This document shows positions 55,605-64,000 of a DNA stretch of 64,000 nt, piece by piece. The translations under genes and the position numbers were made by a program. Within the stretch, counting starts at the first letter, position 1, and the number at the start of each line of letters is the position of its first letter. The notes under the pieces were generated by a model. The model was not told where the DNA came from, did not search any database, and worked only from the letters and a program-made list of their open reading frames with translations. The stretch spans positions 2,790,001-2,854,000 of the forward strand of contig AP018280.1 in NCBI GenBank assembly GCA_004296455.1, written 5' to 3'. This stretch comes from Calothrix sp. NIES-4101 (GTDB taxonomy: Bacteria > Cyanobacteriota > Cyanobacteriia > Cyanobacteriales > Nostocaceae).

Positions 55605-56176
55605 TTGGCATCACCGTAAACAACTACATTTTTACTAACTCCAGATTCTACCCCAAGGGTTATTACAGCAGCATCTCTATCTCCTAATTGGGTGTTTTCT
55701 CCGCCGTCAGTAATAAATGAATACCCACCACCAAAGTACAAGTTGGTATTCTTCGCTATTGGCAAATCGTAGGTTAATGTTGGCACAATAGCTGTTGCAT
55801 CACCACCGAATAGAACCGCACCACGAACGGAAACAGGTGCTTGCGGAATTGCATATCTTCCTTGAAGATTACCTCCAAAAACTGCATCATCATTGTTCCC
55901 TACACCACGTGTTGTTCCCGCAGAAATACCAATGCCAACGTAATTACCATCTATACCTGTTGGTTGTGCATTAGCAATATTAGCGGAAAGAAAAATAGAA
56001 GCAGCTATTAATGTGGAGGTTACTAAAGCAATATTCTTCATACTCTTAACCTCACTTGGAGAAAATTTTATCTCTCCATATTTATAGAATGTTTTTACTT
56101 CCAAAAGTTCCCTATTTTAGAGAATCAATAGTAGTGTGGTTATCTTCCCCATCTCTACATATCCAAATGCCCAATC

Positions 56177-56277
56177 ATATCATGTCGGGTTGAATACTTA
56201 TGATTAAGACTGACACAGAAACTTAGAGATGCTGGGACGCGGAGATATTTTAATTGTCAGTGATTAGGCAATCATAT
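56177..56277. repeat. MITE-like palindromic repeat, copy 2
   Basis: It starts ATATCATGTCGGGTTGAATA, contains AAGACTGACAC and GGACGCGGAGATATTTTAAT, and ends GATTAGGCAATCATAT. It is related end to end with the copy at 18551-18646. Confidence 0.65.
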
Positions 56278-56355
56278 ATCCATATATCAAAGTATTGAAC
56301 CAAAGTATATTGATGATTATTTTGTGAATGAATCAACATTTTACTGGAAATAAAT

Positions 56356-57023
56356 TCACACAAATGATGAGGATACTTCTGAATTTATAACTAACACGGC
56401 AGCACCACAAATTTTACCGCTACGTAGAGACTCTAAAGCCTCATTTGCGGCGGCAAGAGGAAACACTTCCACTTCGGTGTGAATGGGAATTTGGGGTGCT
56501 AAAGCTAAAAATTCTTCTCCATCTTGCTTAGTCAAATTAGCTACTGACCTTAATATGCGTTCTCCCCACAGGATTTCATAGGGGAATGCAGGAATATCAC
56601 TCATGTGGATTCCGGCACAAACTACTATCCCTCCCTTACAGACAGCCCTCAGTGCCGCAGGGACAAGGGAACCAACCGCAGCAAAAATTATGGCTGCGTC
56701 TAAAGGCTCTGGTGGTAATTCATCAGAACCACCCGCCCAAACAGCACCTAAACTCCGGGCAAATTCTTGACTTTCAATATCACCATTACGAGTAAAAGCG
56801 AATACCTGACGCTTTTGATAACGACTATTTTACCAACAACTTGATGACCGGGAATCAAGGGTAACTTCGGGTTTGTGAGTTCGCCATCAACTATATGTAA
56901 ATCTGTGCGGCAAATCCCACAGGTGTGTACCTGAATGAGAACTTGATGGGAACTGGGGGTGGGTATGGGTAAATTGACAAGTCGCAGTGGTTTTCCGGGT
57001 GCATCCAGAATCATTGCACGCAT
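56356..57023 (-). pseudogene. Zinc alcohol dehydrogenase with internal deletion and frameshift
   Basis: The 5' part (57023 to about 56827) encodes the catalytic start MRAMILDAPGKPLRL, CGICRTDLHIVDGEL and IPGHQVVGKIV. The frame is then lost. The 3' part in another frame resumes as RYQKRQVFAFTRNGDIESQEF, LGAVWAGGSDELPPEPLDAAIIF, GGIVVCAGIHMSDIPAFPYE and ends at 56356. The roughly 110 residues normally between these parts (structural zinc lobe with GDRVG and the Cys cluster, and the GFGAAAH nucleotide loop) are absent. So this is one gene damaged by an internal deletion that also shifted the frame. It sits beside the acetyl-CoA module and may once have been part of an ethanol or aldehyde branch. 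Confidence 0.85.
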
Positions 57024-57108
57024 ACATTTTTAGTCCTCGATGTTTTTAGGACTTTTAGTTTTCATGAGTTTTCAAATGTCCAAAATCATGCTTGATATTT
57101 GTGAATAT

Positions 57109-57243
57109 CTAATAAGCTGGATGTGCCATTATGAGCATCCAAACAAATAGAACTAATAGCAAGGCACCAACTTTGACAATTAGATATATCCAACTATCTG
57201 GGATGAGTAAATTTTCCATTAAATGTTGCATTAAAGATTCCAT
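57109..57243 (-). CDS. 44-residue single-span membrane protein
   Basis: ATG at 57243 and stop at 57109. The protein is MESLMQHLMENLLIPDSW followed by a hydrophobic helix (IYLIVKVGALLLVLFVW MLIM) and the tail AHPAY. A strong ribosome site GGTGGAG lies 6 bp upstream of the ATG, which is the main support because the gene is so short. It is on the same strand as the alcohol dehydrogenase pseudogene 86 bp downstream and may have been co-transcribed with it. Function unknown; small proteins of this kind often bind membrane complexes. Confidence 0.6.
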   Translation of the reverse strand: MESLMQHLMENLLIPDSWIYLIVKVGALLLVLFVWMLIMAHPAY

Positions 57244-57499
57244 AAATCTCCACCCCCGTTATTTTGCTGCAACCAGCAATTTTATGTGTATTTTTGTGTA
57301 GATTAGGAGGTTTAGCCTAGCTTATACTCACATCTATATTTTAAGAGTGGGAGTTATTGTTTGGTACATTTTTTGAGATAAGTTTATATTTGTTTGATAT
57401 GGTGTCGTGATAGGAACACCAATTTTCATTTGTGATTACACTTGAGAAAGTACAAAGGAAAAATTAGGTAACTTTTATTTAATTGCCACTAATAATCAA

Positions 57500-57925
57500 A
57501 TGCCAAATATTGATCGCCAACGAGAACATCAAGCGAATGAGCGTACTTTTCTGGCTTGGCTGCGTACTTCCATCGCCTTAATTGGTTTCGGTTTTGCGAT
57601 CGCTCGTTTTGGTCTATTTTTACGTCAGCTAAATCTTGTGATTACTCAACAGGAAACCTCTGCACACCCTTTCTTCAACTCGGAAAATTTGGGTCTGGCT
57701 CTGGTCATGTTTGGGATTGTTGTTATTGCTTTGGCTGCATGGCGCTATAACCAAGTTTACTGGCAAATTGAACGGGGAGATTATCAACCTAATCGCTTCA
57801 TGGTTTGGATAATGACTGGGGTGGTGATGATATTGGGGATTTTGAGTATTCCCTTACTGCTTTGGCGCAATCATGTATCTCCGTCTCGTGTGCCAAGTCA
57901 ACCCCAGTCCCGCAATCTACCTTAA
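57500..57925 (+). CDS. DUF202 (YidH-type) membrane protein
   Basis: 141 aa. The start NIDRQREHQANERTFLAWLRTSIALIGFGFAIARFGLFL is the DUF202 signature (NERTFLAWLRTxxALI), with a first membrane helix. A second helix follows at about 70-92 (LGLALVMFGIVVIALAAWRY) and a third at about 105-125 (MVWIMTGVVMILGILSIPLLLW). Family function is unknown; it is often found near redox or fermentative genes in bacteria. The gene is convergent with the acyl carrier protein gene. The tail (SPSRVPSQPQSRN) is disordered. Confidence 0.87.
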   Translation: MPNIDRQREHQANERTFLAWLRTSIALIGFGFAIARFGLFLRQLNLVITQQETSAHPFFNSENLGLALVMFGIVVIALAAWRYNQVYWQIERGDYQPNRFMVWIMTGVVMILGILSIPLLLWRNHVSPSRVPSQPQSRNLP

Positions 57926-58008
57926 TTTCCCGGCGATGTTTTGCGAAGTATTTCTCAAAGGTTGTGGTTGTGTGTAATACCGTTTTAATAATGTGAAAAT
58001 CCACATTC

Positions 58009-58251
58009 CTAAACATTCACATAGCGAATCATATCTTTTAAAGTCACCAGTTTGCCATAATCTGTTTCGGGAATCTCGACACCAAATGCTTCGTTTAATC
58101 CAATCATTAAATTGAGAAAGTCAAAGGAATCAATATCAAATTTGGCGCGAATATCTTCATCCTCTTGCAAATTTTCAAAATCGGCTTCGGGAGCAATTTT
58201 TCTCAAGAGATTAAAGATGGTTTCTTTGATTTGGGTTTCTGTTGTCGTCAT
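58009..58251 (-). CDS. Acyl carrier protein
   Basis: 80 aa, the size of a free-standing ACP. The phosphopantetheine site is DIDSFDFLNL with Ser42 as the attachment residue, preceded by acidic EDEDIRAKF. Helices I and II (TQIKETIFNLLRKIA; FLNLMIGLNEAFGVEIPE) fit. It differs from the usual FabF-associated ACP motif (DSLDxVE), so it is likely a specialised carrier. It is the last gene of the acetyl-CoA cluster, 169 bp after a membrane protein gene. No acyltransferase or ketosynthase gene lies beside it. Confidence 0.88.
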   Translation of the reverse strand: MTTTETQIKETIFNLLRKIAPEADFENLQEDEDIRAKFDIDSFDFLNLMIGLNEAFGVEIPETDYGKLVTLKDMIRYVNV

Positions 58252-58420
58252 GGTGAAATTATTGATTCGTCAAATAATATGTTTTGATTATTGTCAATTC
58301 TATGTCATCATAGATTTATGCTTGTAGAGACCATATTTAGGGAAAAATCTCCTTGGAAAATAGATATAGCGAGAAGAAGATTATATATGAAATTACAGCA
58401 ACAGATATCAATCTATTGCC

Positions 58421-58768
58421 TCACTGAAAATATTTTTTAGCTAATGCCCAAATTCCTTTTTCTGAACCCATTAAAATATTCATCACTTCTTCTGGCTCTT
58501 TTTTTAATGCTTCACGAACTGTCCCTAGTCTTCGCCAATGAATAGCTTGAGCATAGTAAAAATAATTAATGCCAGCAAAAAGAAATAGTAATAATGAAAT
58601 TGCTAGAAAGCAACGAACAAGTAAAGGCATATCGGTAATTTTGAACTGGGCAATTGAAAATGCTGGAATAGTGAAGCATATACCGACATAGAGCATGACA
58701 TGCTGTCGATCCTGCTCAATTATTTCAAACAAAAGCTTGGTTTGCTCTTCAGAGTTGATAGCTGCCAT
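58421..58768 (-). CDS. Two-helix membrane protein of unknown function
   Basis: 115 aa. A short soluble N-terminus (SEEQTKLLFEIIEQDRQH) is followed by two membrane helices, about 24-45 (VMLYVGICFTIPAFSIAQF) and 50-70 (LLVRCFLAISLLLFLFAGINYFYY). A basic, amphipathic C-terminus follows (AIHWRRLGTVREALKKEPEEVMNILMGSEKGIWALAKKYF). No family recognised. Its ATG overlaps the stop codon of the E2 gene (TAATG), a sign of translational coupling with the dehydrogenase complex. It might anchor that complex to the membrane, which is speculation. Confidence 0.8.
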   Translation of the reverse strand: MAAINSEEQTKLLFEIIEQDRQHVMLYVGICFTIPAFSIAQFKITDMPLLVRCFLAISLLLFLFAGINYFYYAQAIHWRRLGTVREALKKEPEEVMNILMGSEKGIWALAKKYFQ

Positions 58769-59973
58769 TACAACTTCTCCACTGCTTGTAGATGATTATT
58801 TAATGCTTGCAAAAATCTTGCGCCAATTATGCCGTCTGTGGCACGATGGTCTCCGGCTAGGGTGGCGGTGAGTAGGGGACGAACATCAAGCATTCCCCGT
58901 TCAGCCCAGGGTTGTTCGGAGATTTTGCCAAAACCGACTATTGCAACTTGGGGGGGATAAATTACGCCATAGACTTTTTCGACTCCGATATCTCCCAAGC
59001 TGGTAAGGGTAATAGTTGCTGCGGACATTTCGGAACTTCGCAAATGTCCCCCCCTTGTGCGTTCAATCAGGTCGCGCATTGCTATCATTAATTCATCTAA
59101 GTTTTTGAGGTCTGCGTGGAGGATTGCTGGCGTGACTAAACCGCCTTGTCGCAGGGAAATGGCAAAGCCGATGTGGATGCCTTCTTGTACTTGGAGTTGG
59201 TTATCTATCCAGTAACCGTTGAGTTCGGGGACTTCTGTGAGTGCTGTTGCCACGGCTTTGATGAGCAAGACTACAGGCAAAATCCGCTCTTTGATAGAGC
59301 GCTTTTGATTTTCTGCTTCCAGCCATCGCAGTGCATGACTCATGTCAATTTTGGTTTCTAGATAATAATGGGGAATATCCCGGTTAGATAGCGACATCGC
59401 AGATGCGATCGCTCGACGCATTCCGGCTTGGAAATCTCCGGCACTGGCTGGTTTTGCGGGCTGTTGTGGTATATTTATTTTTTCTTCTGGTTGTTCTACT
59501 AATGGTTGGGCAACTCTTGCCTGCAAAGCTGCTGCTTCCACATCAACTTTTTGAATGGCTCCATTTTCTCCCCCTCCTTTAATTTGACTTAAGTCAACAC
59601 CTAATTCGGTAGCTAATTTGCGAGCAACTGGTGAGACGCGCAAACGCTCTTCTGGGAGTTGTGCTGCAACTAGAGGCACTTTTTCTATCACCGGGATAGA
59701 TGGTAATTCCTCGACCTTGGCTGGTTCTACAACTTCTGCTGGTGAGTGAATTTTCGCCATTACCGTTCCTACGGGAACCTCTGTATTCGCTTCCAGTAGA
59801 ATTTCATCAATGATGCAATCTTGGAAAACCTCAATTTCCATGATGCCCTTGTCGGTTTCCACATCTGCAATGGTGTCACCCCGCTTCAAGCGATCGCCTG
59901 GTTTGACTTTCCACTCCACCAAAGTACCCGTTCGCATATCTGCACCCAAGCTGGGCATACAAAAATCAGCCAT
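58768..59973 (-). CDS. Dihydrolipoamide acyltransferase (E2)
   Basis: 401 aa. An N-terminal lipoyl domain (about 1-78) has the lipoylation motif [12 protein letters not shown] Pro/Glu-rich linker precedes the peripheral subunit-binding domain ([28 protein letters not shown], about 112-145). The catalytic domain (about 180-400) has [28 protein letters not shown] and the catalytic [15 protein letters not shown] near the end. It forms the core of a 2-oxoacid dehydrogenase complex with the E1 genes just upstream. It overlaps the E1 beta gene by 8 bp and the membrane protein gene by 1 bp. No E3 gene is present here. Pyruvate is the likely substrate; acetoin is the alternative. Confidence 0.92.
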   Translation of the reverse strand: MADFCMPSLGADMRTGTLVEWKVKPGDRLKRGDTIADVETDKGIMEIEVFQDCIIDEILLEANTEVPVGTVMAKIHSPAEVVEPAKVEELPSIPVIEKVPLVAAQLPEERLRVSPVARKLATELGVDLSQIKGGGENGAIQKVDVEAAALQARVAQPLVEQPEEKINIPQQPAKPASAGDFQAGMRRAIASAMSLSNRDIPHYYLETKIDMSHALRWLEAENQKRSIKERILPVVLLIKAVATALTEVPELNGYWIDNQLQVQEGIHIGFAISLRQGGLVTPAILHADLKNLDELMIAMRDLIERTRGGHLRSSEMSAATITLTSLGDIGVEKVYGVIYPPQVAIVGFGKISEQPWAERGMLDVRPLLTATLAGDHRATDGIIGARFLQALNNHLQAVEKL

Positions 59974-60976
59974 TTCTCCTCACCATCCTCCTCACTACAT
60001 TGACAATTTCTTCTACTTGTGGTAAAGCAGCCTGTTCTAAATGTTTAGCGTAAGGTATGGGTACTTCAGCAGCACAAATTCTTTCCACTGGTGCATCGAG
60101 GTCGTAAAATGCGCGTTCCATAATCCGGGCGCTAATTTCTGCCGAAATACTGCCACTACGCCAACCTTCATCGACAATTACTGCCCGGTGAGTCTTGGCG
60201 ATCGATGTGAGAAATGTTACGTCATCAAGGGGACGCAGGACGCGCAAATCGATGATTTCTGCCTCAATCCCCTCCTGGGATAGGGTTTTCGCCGCTTCCA
60301 AAGCTTTAAATAAACTGGCACTGTAACTAATAATGGTGACATCGCTACCTGTTCGCCGGACTTTGGCTGTATCAATGTCAACGGCTCCGGCATTCGCAGA
60401 CATTTCCCCTCCCATGTTGTAGAGCATGGTATTCTCAAAAATTAACACCGGATCGGGGTCTGCCAAAGCCGTCCACAACATCCCCCTGGCATCTTCCAAT
60501 ACTGCTGGTGTGAGAACTTTAATCCCAGGGATATGGGCATAAAAACCTTCCAGACTGTGGGAATGCTGCGCTGCCAATTGTTTACCGCCACCAGTAGCCA
60601 TACGAATCACAAGGGGAACGTTAAATAAGCCACCCGACATATGTAAATAAGTGGCGGCTGTATTCAGAATTTGGTCGGCAGCTAACAAGCTAAAATTAAC
60701 TGTCATCACTTCCACAATTGGACGCATTCCTCCCAAAGCTGCACCAATTCCCGCTCCGGTAAAACCTGACTCACAGAGCGGTGTGTCCATAATTTTTTCG
60801 GTGCCAAACTCTTGTAGCAGACCTTTACTGACACCAAAAGCCCCACCATAGCGTCCCACATCCTCACCCATCAAAAATACCCGCTCATCTTGGAGAAGGG
60901 CTTCCCGCATTGCTTCCCGGATGGCTTCTCGATAGGTGGTATGAATCATTTGGGTTTCTTTGTCACCATTGTTCAT
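59966..60976 (-). CDS. 2-oxoacid dehydrogenase E1 beta subunit
   Basis: 336 aa. The typical transketolase-like beta sequence includes [82 protein letters not shown] and [12 protein letters not shown]-like [15 protein letters not shown]. It pairs with E1 alpha to form the thiamine diphosphate enzyme. The start ATG overlaps the E1 alpha stop by 4 bp (ATGA). It resembles both pyruvate dehydrogenase and acetoin dehydrogenase beta subunits; the neighbouring acetyl-CoA synthetase favours acetyl-CoA supply. Confidence 0.92.
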   Translation of the reverse strand: MNNGDKETQMIHTTYREAIREAMREALLQDERVFLMGEDVGRYGGAFGVSKGLLQEFGTEKIMDTPLCESGFTGAGIGAALGGMRPIVEVMTVNFSLLAADQILNTAATYLHMSGGLFNVPLVIRMATGGGKQLAAQHSHSLEGFYAHIPGIKVLTPAVLEDARGMLWTALADPDPVLIFENTMLYNMGGEMSANAGAVDIDTAKVRRTGSDVTIISYSASLFKALEAAKTLSQEGIEAEIIDLRVLRPLDDVTFLTSIAKTHRAVIVDEGWRSGSISAEISARIMERAFYDLDAPVERICAAEVPIPYAKHLEQAALPQVEEIVNVVRRMVRRNG

Positions 60977-61992
60977 CTTCCTACCCCCGACTCAGAATAG
61001 ACAAAGCGGGTTAATTCTGCCGTTGGTTCCCAAGTACCAGCCTCAGCAAAGGCGATCGCATTTTCAATTTCCACCACTACACTCCGCTCCATTGCTGCTA
61101 ACTCAACACCACTCAGCAATCCCTGTTCTGTTAATTTCTTGGTTAGCATCTCAATCGGACAGCGCTGTTTCCACTGTTCGACTTCCGTCTTCTCGCGATA
61201 AAATTCTGGATCAAACATGGAATGGGCACGGAAACGATAGGTGACACATTCTAAGAAAAACGGCTTTCCAGTATCCCTTACCATCGCCGCAGCTTCTTGA
61301 GCCGCAGATTCCACTGCTAACACATCCATGCCATCCACAGAAGCACTACTCACGCCGTAACTGTCAGCTTTTTGCACAAGGTTGGTGACTGCGTGGGAAT
61401 ATTTTAGGGCTGTACCCATGGCATACTGATTGTTTTCGCAGACAAATAATACAGGGACTTCCCACAATGCCGCCAAATTCATTGACTCGTGAAACTCCCC
61501 TTCCGCCATCGCCCCATCACCGAAGAAACAGCAATTAACCCGCTTTCTCCCCAATTTTTTATCTGCCAGCGCCAACCCTACCGCCAGAGGTAAACCACCC
61601 CCAACGATCGCATTCCCTCCGTAAAAGCGGTGTTCTTGATCGAATAGGTGCATTGACCCACCCCGACCGCGACAACAGCCTTCCTGCTTGCCAAACATCT
61701 CCGCCATGACGATATTCATGGCAATACCCCGCGCGATCGCTTGACCATGTTCGCGGTAGGTAGCCACAATTGCGTCATCTGGTTGTAATGCCTGCATTAC
61801 CCCCACAGCTACAGCTTCCTCGCCGTTATATAGGTGCAGAAAACCCCGGATTTTCATTTCTGTGTATAATTCTGCACATTTGTCTTCAAAGTGACGAATC
61901 CGCAGCATTTCCTGGAGAAGATGACGTAAATGCTGACTTTGGTTTGTCTCTACGTCAACAATTTCTGGCTCAACGGCAGTTTTTTTCTTCAT
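60973..61992 (-). CDS. 2-oxoacid dehydrogenase E1 alpha subunit
   Basis: 339 aa from the ATG at 61992, with an AGGGG site just upstream; a TTG at 62022 would add ten residues. The ThDP-binding region is visible: [37 protein letters not shown] (GDG...N motif). Also present are [33 protein letters not shown] and [21 protein letters not shown], a phosphorylation-loop-like segment typical of PDH alpha. This is the first of the E1 alpha-E1 beta-E2 operon. In most cyanobacteria the housekeeping pdh genes are scattered, so this clustered set is probably a second, specialised complex. Confidence 0.92.
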   Translation of the reverse strand: MKKKTAVEPEIVDVETNQSQHLRHLLQEMLRIRHFEDKCAELYTEMKIRGFLHLYNGEEAVAVGVMQALQPDDAIVATYREHGQAIARGIAMNIVMAEMFGKQEGCCRGRGGSMHLFDQEHRFYGGNAIVGGGLPLAVGLALADKKLGRKRVNCCFFGDGAMAEGEFHESMNLAALWEVPVLFVCENNQYAMGTALKYSHAVTNLVQKADSYGVSSASVDGMDVLAVESAAQEAAAMVRDTGKPFFLECVTYRFRAHSMFDPEFYREKTEVEQWKQRCPIEMLTKKLTEQGLLSGVELAAMERSVVVEIENAIAFAEAGTWEPTAELTRFVYSESGVGR

Positions 61993-62055
61993 TAGACCCC
62001 TTGCATAAATTTCTGACCACAATTTTCAGATATTTTTATTTCCAGCAACATATAA

Positions 62056-62160
62056 ATCTCCCCATCTCCGCGTCCCCTCTCCGCGTCCCCCCATCCCCAC
62101 ATCTCCCCATCTCCGCGTCCCCTCTCCGCGTCCCCCCATCCCCACATCTCCCCATCTCCG
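62056..62160. repeat. 45-bp tandem repeat, about 2.3 copies
   Basis: Two perfect 45-bp units (62056-62100 and 62101-62145), each starting ATCTCCCCATCTCCGCGTCC and ending CCCCCATCCCCAC, are followed by a 15-bp partial copy. The run is C-rich on this strand. It lies in the 210-bp gap between acetyl-CoA synthetase and E1 alpha, in the transcribed leader of E1 alpha. Confidence 0.9.
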
Positions 62161-62202
62161 CCTCATCATCTCTTAACTTTCTTGGGGAGAATTGAATTGC
62201 TA

Positions 62203-63960
62203 TTAGTTCGTCTCCAATGTGGACAAATCTCCTTCCGGCAAACCCAATTCACGTGCCTTGAGTAAGCGACGCATAATTTTACCACTCCTGGTTTTTGGTA
62301 GATTGTCTTGAAACTCAATTTCCTTAGGAGCGATCGCAGCACCTAATTTCTGCCGCGCAAACCCAATTAGTTCCAGTTTCAATCCTTCGCTTGGTTGTCG
62401 TCCGGGTTTTAGGGACACAAAAGCCTTAACTAGCTCGCCAATCATTGGATTTGGTTTCCCAATCACACCTGCTTCCGCCACTGCTGGATGCTCCATCAAA
62501 GCGTTTTCCACTTCAAAAGGTCCCACCATGTGCCCAGAAGTTTTGATGATGTCGTCTTCCCTGCCGACAAACCAGAAATAACCATCCGCATCCCGTGCAG
62601 CTAAATCGCCACTAATGTACCAATCGCCGACAAAACACTTACAATAGCGTTCCTCTTCATGGAGATAGCCGCGAAATAAGGAAGGAAAGCCAGGTTTCAA
62701 GGCTAAATCCCCATCCACACCAGGTTTATCTATCACCTCCACCGTCCCATCCTCATGTCGCCGCACAATTGCCGCTTCAATACCTGGTAGGGGACGACCC
62801 ATGGAACCGGGACGAATATCCATCGTTGGGTAGTTGGCAATCATGATACCACCAGTTTCTGTCTGCCACCAGTTGTCATGAATTGGTAAACCCAGCTTTT
62901 CTTGTCCCCAGATAACTGCTTCGGGATTCAGTGGTTCGCCGACACTATGAACGAGTCGCAACTGGCTCAAATCATAATGTTTCCTCGGTTCAATATCTAT
63001 CCGCATCAAGCGGCGAATCGCCGTGGGAGCCGTATACCAGACATTCACTTTTTGAGTTTCCAGAATTTGATACCAGCGATTAGCATCAAACTCCGCTTCA
63101 TCAATGATGCTGGTGACACCGTGGGTAAGAGGAGCAATAATTCCGTAGGAAGTACCTGTCACCCAACCCGGATCAGCCGTACACCAGAAAATGTCATTAC
63201 TGTGCAAGTCGAGGACGTATTTGGCGGTGATGTAGTGAGCGTACACTGCTTTGTGAACGTGAATTGCTCCTTTTGGCATTCCCGTTGTCCCACTGGTGAA
63301 ATGTAACAGCGCCATATCCTCTGCTTCGGTGGGGACAGTTGCAAATTCCTCGGATGCTTCCACCATTAACTTGGGAAGGGACAAAAGACCTTCACCCATG
63401 TCTTCCTCAGCATCAATCAGGAGAATCTGCTGTAACTTTGGCAACCGCTCCCGCAACTGGGCAACTTTCTGTTTATACAGTGATGTTGTTGTTACTAAAA
63501 CCTTGGCATCCCCTCGATCCAAGCGTTGAAATACAGGTTCTGGTCCAAACGCCGAAAAAAGTGGACAAAATACACTGCCATTCTTCAAAGTGCCGAGTGC
63601 GGCAATATACAGCGAGGGGATTCGTCCAGCTAAAACAAAAGTGCGATCGCCTTTGACAATACCCAAATGAAGCAGCACGTTGGCAAAACGGTTAGTTTGG
63701 GCTTTTAAGTTGCTGTAGGTAAAATCCCGAACTGTCCAATCGGGAGCAATAAACCGCATCGCCACATGGTTAGCTTTTACTCCTTCTGCATGTCTGTCAA
63801 CAGCAATATTGGCAATATTCAAGCCTTGAGCCTGACTCGATCCTTGCAACTCCTCAACAACTAATGACCAAGAGAAAGTGCGATGAGTTTCTTCATAGTC
63901 CAGTAGATTTGGCTCTACTGAGTAATTCTCTAGTGATTTTTTAATTGGTATCCAGTCCAT
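62203..63960 (-). CDS. acsA: Acetyl-CoA synthetase-like acyl-CoA ligase
   Basis: 585 aa, AMP-forming ligase of the ANL superfamily. The AMP-binding loop is [19 protein letters not shown]. The acetyl-CoA synthetase-like core has [41 protein letters not shown] and [12 protein letters not shown], and [35 protein letters not shown] marks the hinge. The catalytic Lys is in [15 protein letters not shown]. The Trp in DNWWQTETG is the residue that limits substrates to acetate in acetyl-CoA synthetases. It is somewhat shorter than the classic enzyme (about 650), matching the shorter AcsA subgroup. It is the first gene of the acetyl-CoA cluster, upstream of E1 alpha on the same strand. Confidence 0.9.
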   Translation of the reverse strand: MDWIPIKKSLENYSVEPNLLDYEETHRTFSWSLVVEELQGSSQAQGLNIANIAVDRHAEGVKANHVAMRFIAPDWTVRDFTYSNLKAQTNRFANVLLHLGIVKGDRTFVLAGRIPSLYIAALGTLKNGSVFCPLFSAFGPEPVFQRLDRGDAKVLVTTTSLYKQKVAQLRERLPKLQQILLIDAEEDMGEGLLSLPKLMVEASEEFATVPTEAEDMALLHFTSGTTGMPKGAIHVHKAVYAHYITAKYVLDLHSNDIFWCTADPGWVTGTSYGIIAPLTHGVTSIIDEAEFDANRWYQILETQKVNVWYTAPTAIRRLMRIDIEPRKHYDLSQLRLVHSVGEPLNPEAVIWGQEKLGLPIHDNWWQTETGGIMIANYPTMDIRPGSMGRPLPGIEAAIVRRHEDGTVEVIDKPGVDGDLALKPGFPSLFRGYLHEEERYCKCFVGDWYISGDLAARDADGYFWFVGREDDIIKTSGHMVGPFEVENALMEHPAVAEAGVIGKPNPMIGELVKAFVSLKPGRQPSEGLKLELIGFARQKLGAAIAPKEIEFQDNLPKTRSGKIMRRLLKARELGLPEGDLSTLETN

Positions 63961-64000
63961 AGTTCGACCTCTGAACTCATTGGATCTCTGGGATTAATTG
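63961..64000. other. Window edge, upstream of acsA
   Basis: Forty bases upstream of the acetyl-CoA synthetase start; too short to identify the promoter or a preceding gene. Confidence 0.3.

Larger units (their letters stand above)
53843..56041 (-). pseudogene. Small outer-membrane beta-barrel protein gene interrupted by IS66 copy 2
   Basis: The 5' part (56041-55605) encodes MKNIALVTSTLIAASIFLSANIANA (signal peptide) and an alternating-strand barrel: GNYVGIGISAGTTRG, NLQGRYAIPQAPVSVRGAVLFGG, TNLYFGGGYSFITDG, AAVITLGVESGVSKNVVVYGDAK. The 3' part (53926-53843) continues in frame, DAKWAIDAYENSNGDALSLQTGVGWRF, then TAG. The IS66 between them is bounded by TTGGCATC on both sides. Removing the IS and one copy of TTGGCATC restores one continuous reading frame of about 169 aa ending in Phe, as expected of an outer-membrane barrel. 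The insertion is therefore recent and the gene otherwise undamaged. Confidence 0.9.

Noticed and set aside
62056-62160. CRISPR-like array
   Set aside because: The 45-bp units are directly adjacent with no spacer and no cas genes nearby.
61770-62195. Plus-strand 141-codon frame with SPHLPISASPLRVPP-type repeats
   Set aside because: The repeats are the translation of the 45-bp DNA tandem repeat, and the rest is opposite E1 alpha.

Overview
The window looks like chromosomal DNA of a filamentous, heterocyst-forming cyanobacterium (Nostocales). Reasons: many copies of the HIP1 octamer GCGATCGC, a heterocyst-glycolipid gene island, a phycobiliprotein lyase (CpcT), a sucrose-phosphate synthase, a fused molybdate transporter ModBC, SLH/OprB porins, and short AT-rich repeats typical of this group. 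Species cannot be named from the sequence.

Layout. (1) 1-15.9 kb: a heterocyst glycolipid island. It starts with the N-terminal 958 codons of an HglE-type polyketide synthase, running off the left edge. Then come a small hypothetical protein, a ParB-like protein with a decayed methyltransferase domain, an HgdB/HgdC exporter pair with the HgdA-type epimerase, a DUF2141 protein, a GMC oxidoreductase, an SDR and an HglT-type glycosyltransferase. (2) 16-26.4 kb: sucrose-phosphate synthase, a GT2 glycosyltransferase, a calycin-like protein, an FAD monooxygenase, a mobile-element scar (161-bp MITE, truncated ISAzo13-like transposase, complete IS4/IS701-like element) and a GT4 glycosyltransferase behind an attenuator-like leader. 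(3) 26.4-41.4 kb: GTPase, cupin, hybrid-free histidine kinase, ribbon-helix-helix protein, acyltransferase, LepA, TPR protein, CpcT, GlcNAc 2-epimerase-like protein and RecQ. (4) 41.6-53.5 kb: oxyanion transport. The sulfate genes sbpA-cysT-cysW-NIL are followed by modBC, modA, a ribbon-helix-helix/Mop fusion protein and an OprB porin. An IS66 element separates modA from modBC, and a decayed second porin follows. (5) 53.8-56.1 kb: a second, same-length IS66 copy, inverted, which interrupts a small outer-membrane-protein gene. (6) 56.3-64 kb: an acetyl-CoA module. Reading from the right, it has an acetyl-CoA synthetase, E1 alpha, E1 beta and E2 of a 2-oxoacid dehydrogenase, a membrane protein and an acyl carrier protein. 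Next to it are a DUF202 protein, a 44-residue membrane protein and an alcohol dehydrogenase pseudogene.

How the genes work together. The island in (1) would make, glycosylate and export the long-chain glycolipids of the heterocyst envelope. Region (4) supplies sulfate and molybdate, and molybdate matters for nitrogenase. Region (6) would make acetyl-CoA from pyruvate and from acetate. The strongest leads for follow-up are the RHH-Mop protein with matching palindromes in front of itself/modA and the porin, the attenuator-like leader at 25.1 kb, the ParB/pseudo-methyltransferase fusion, the PDH-ACS-ACP cluster, and several fresh mobile-element insertions with intact target duplications. All functional calls come from reading the sequence; no database search was possible.
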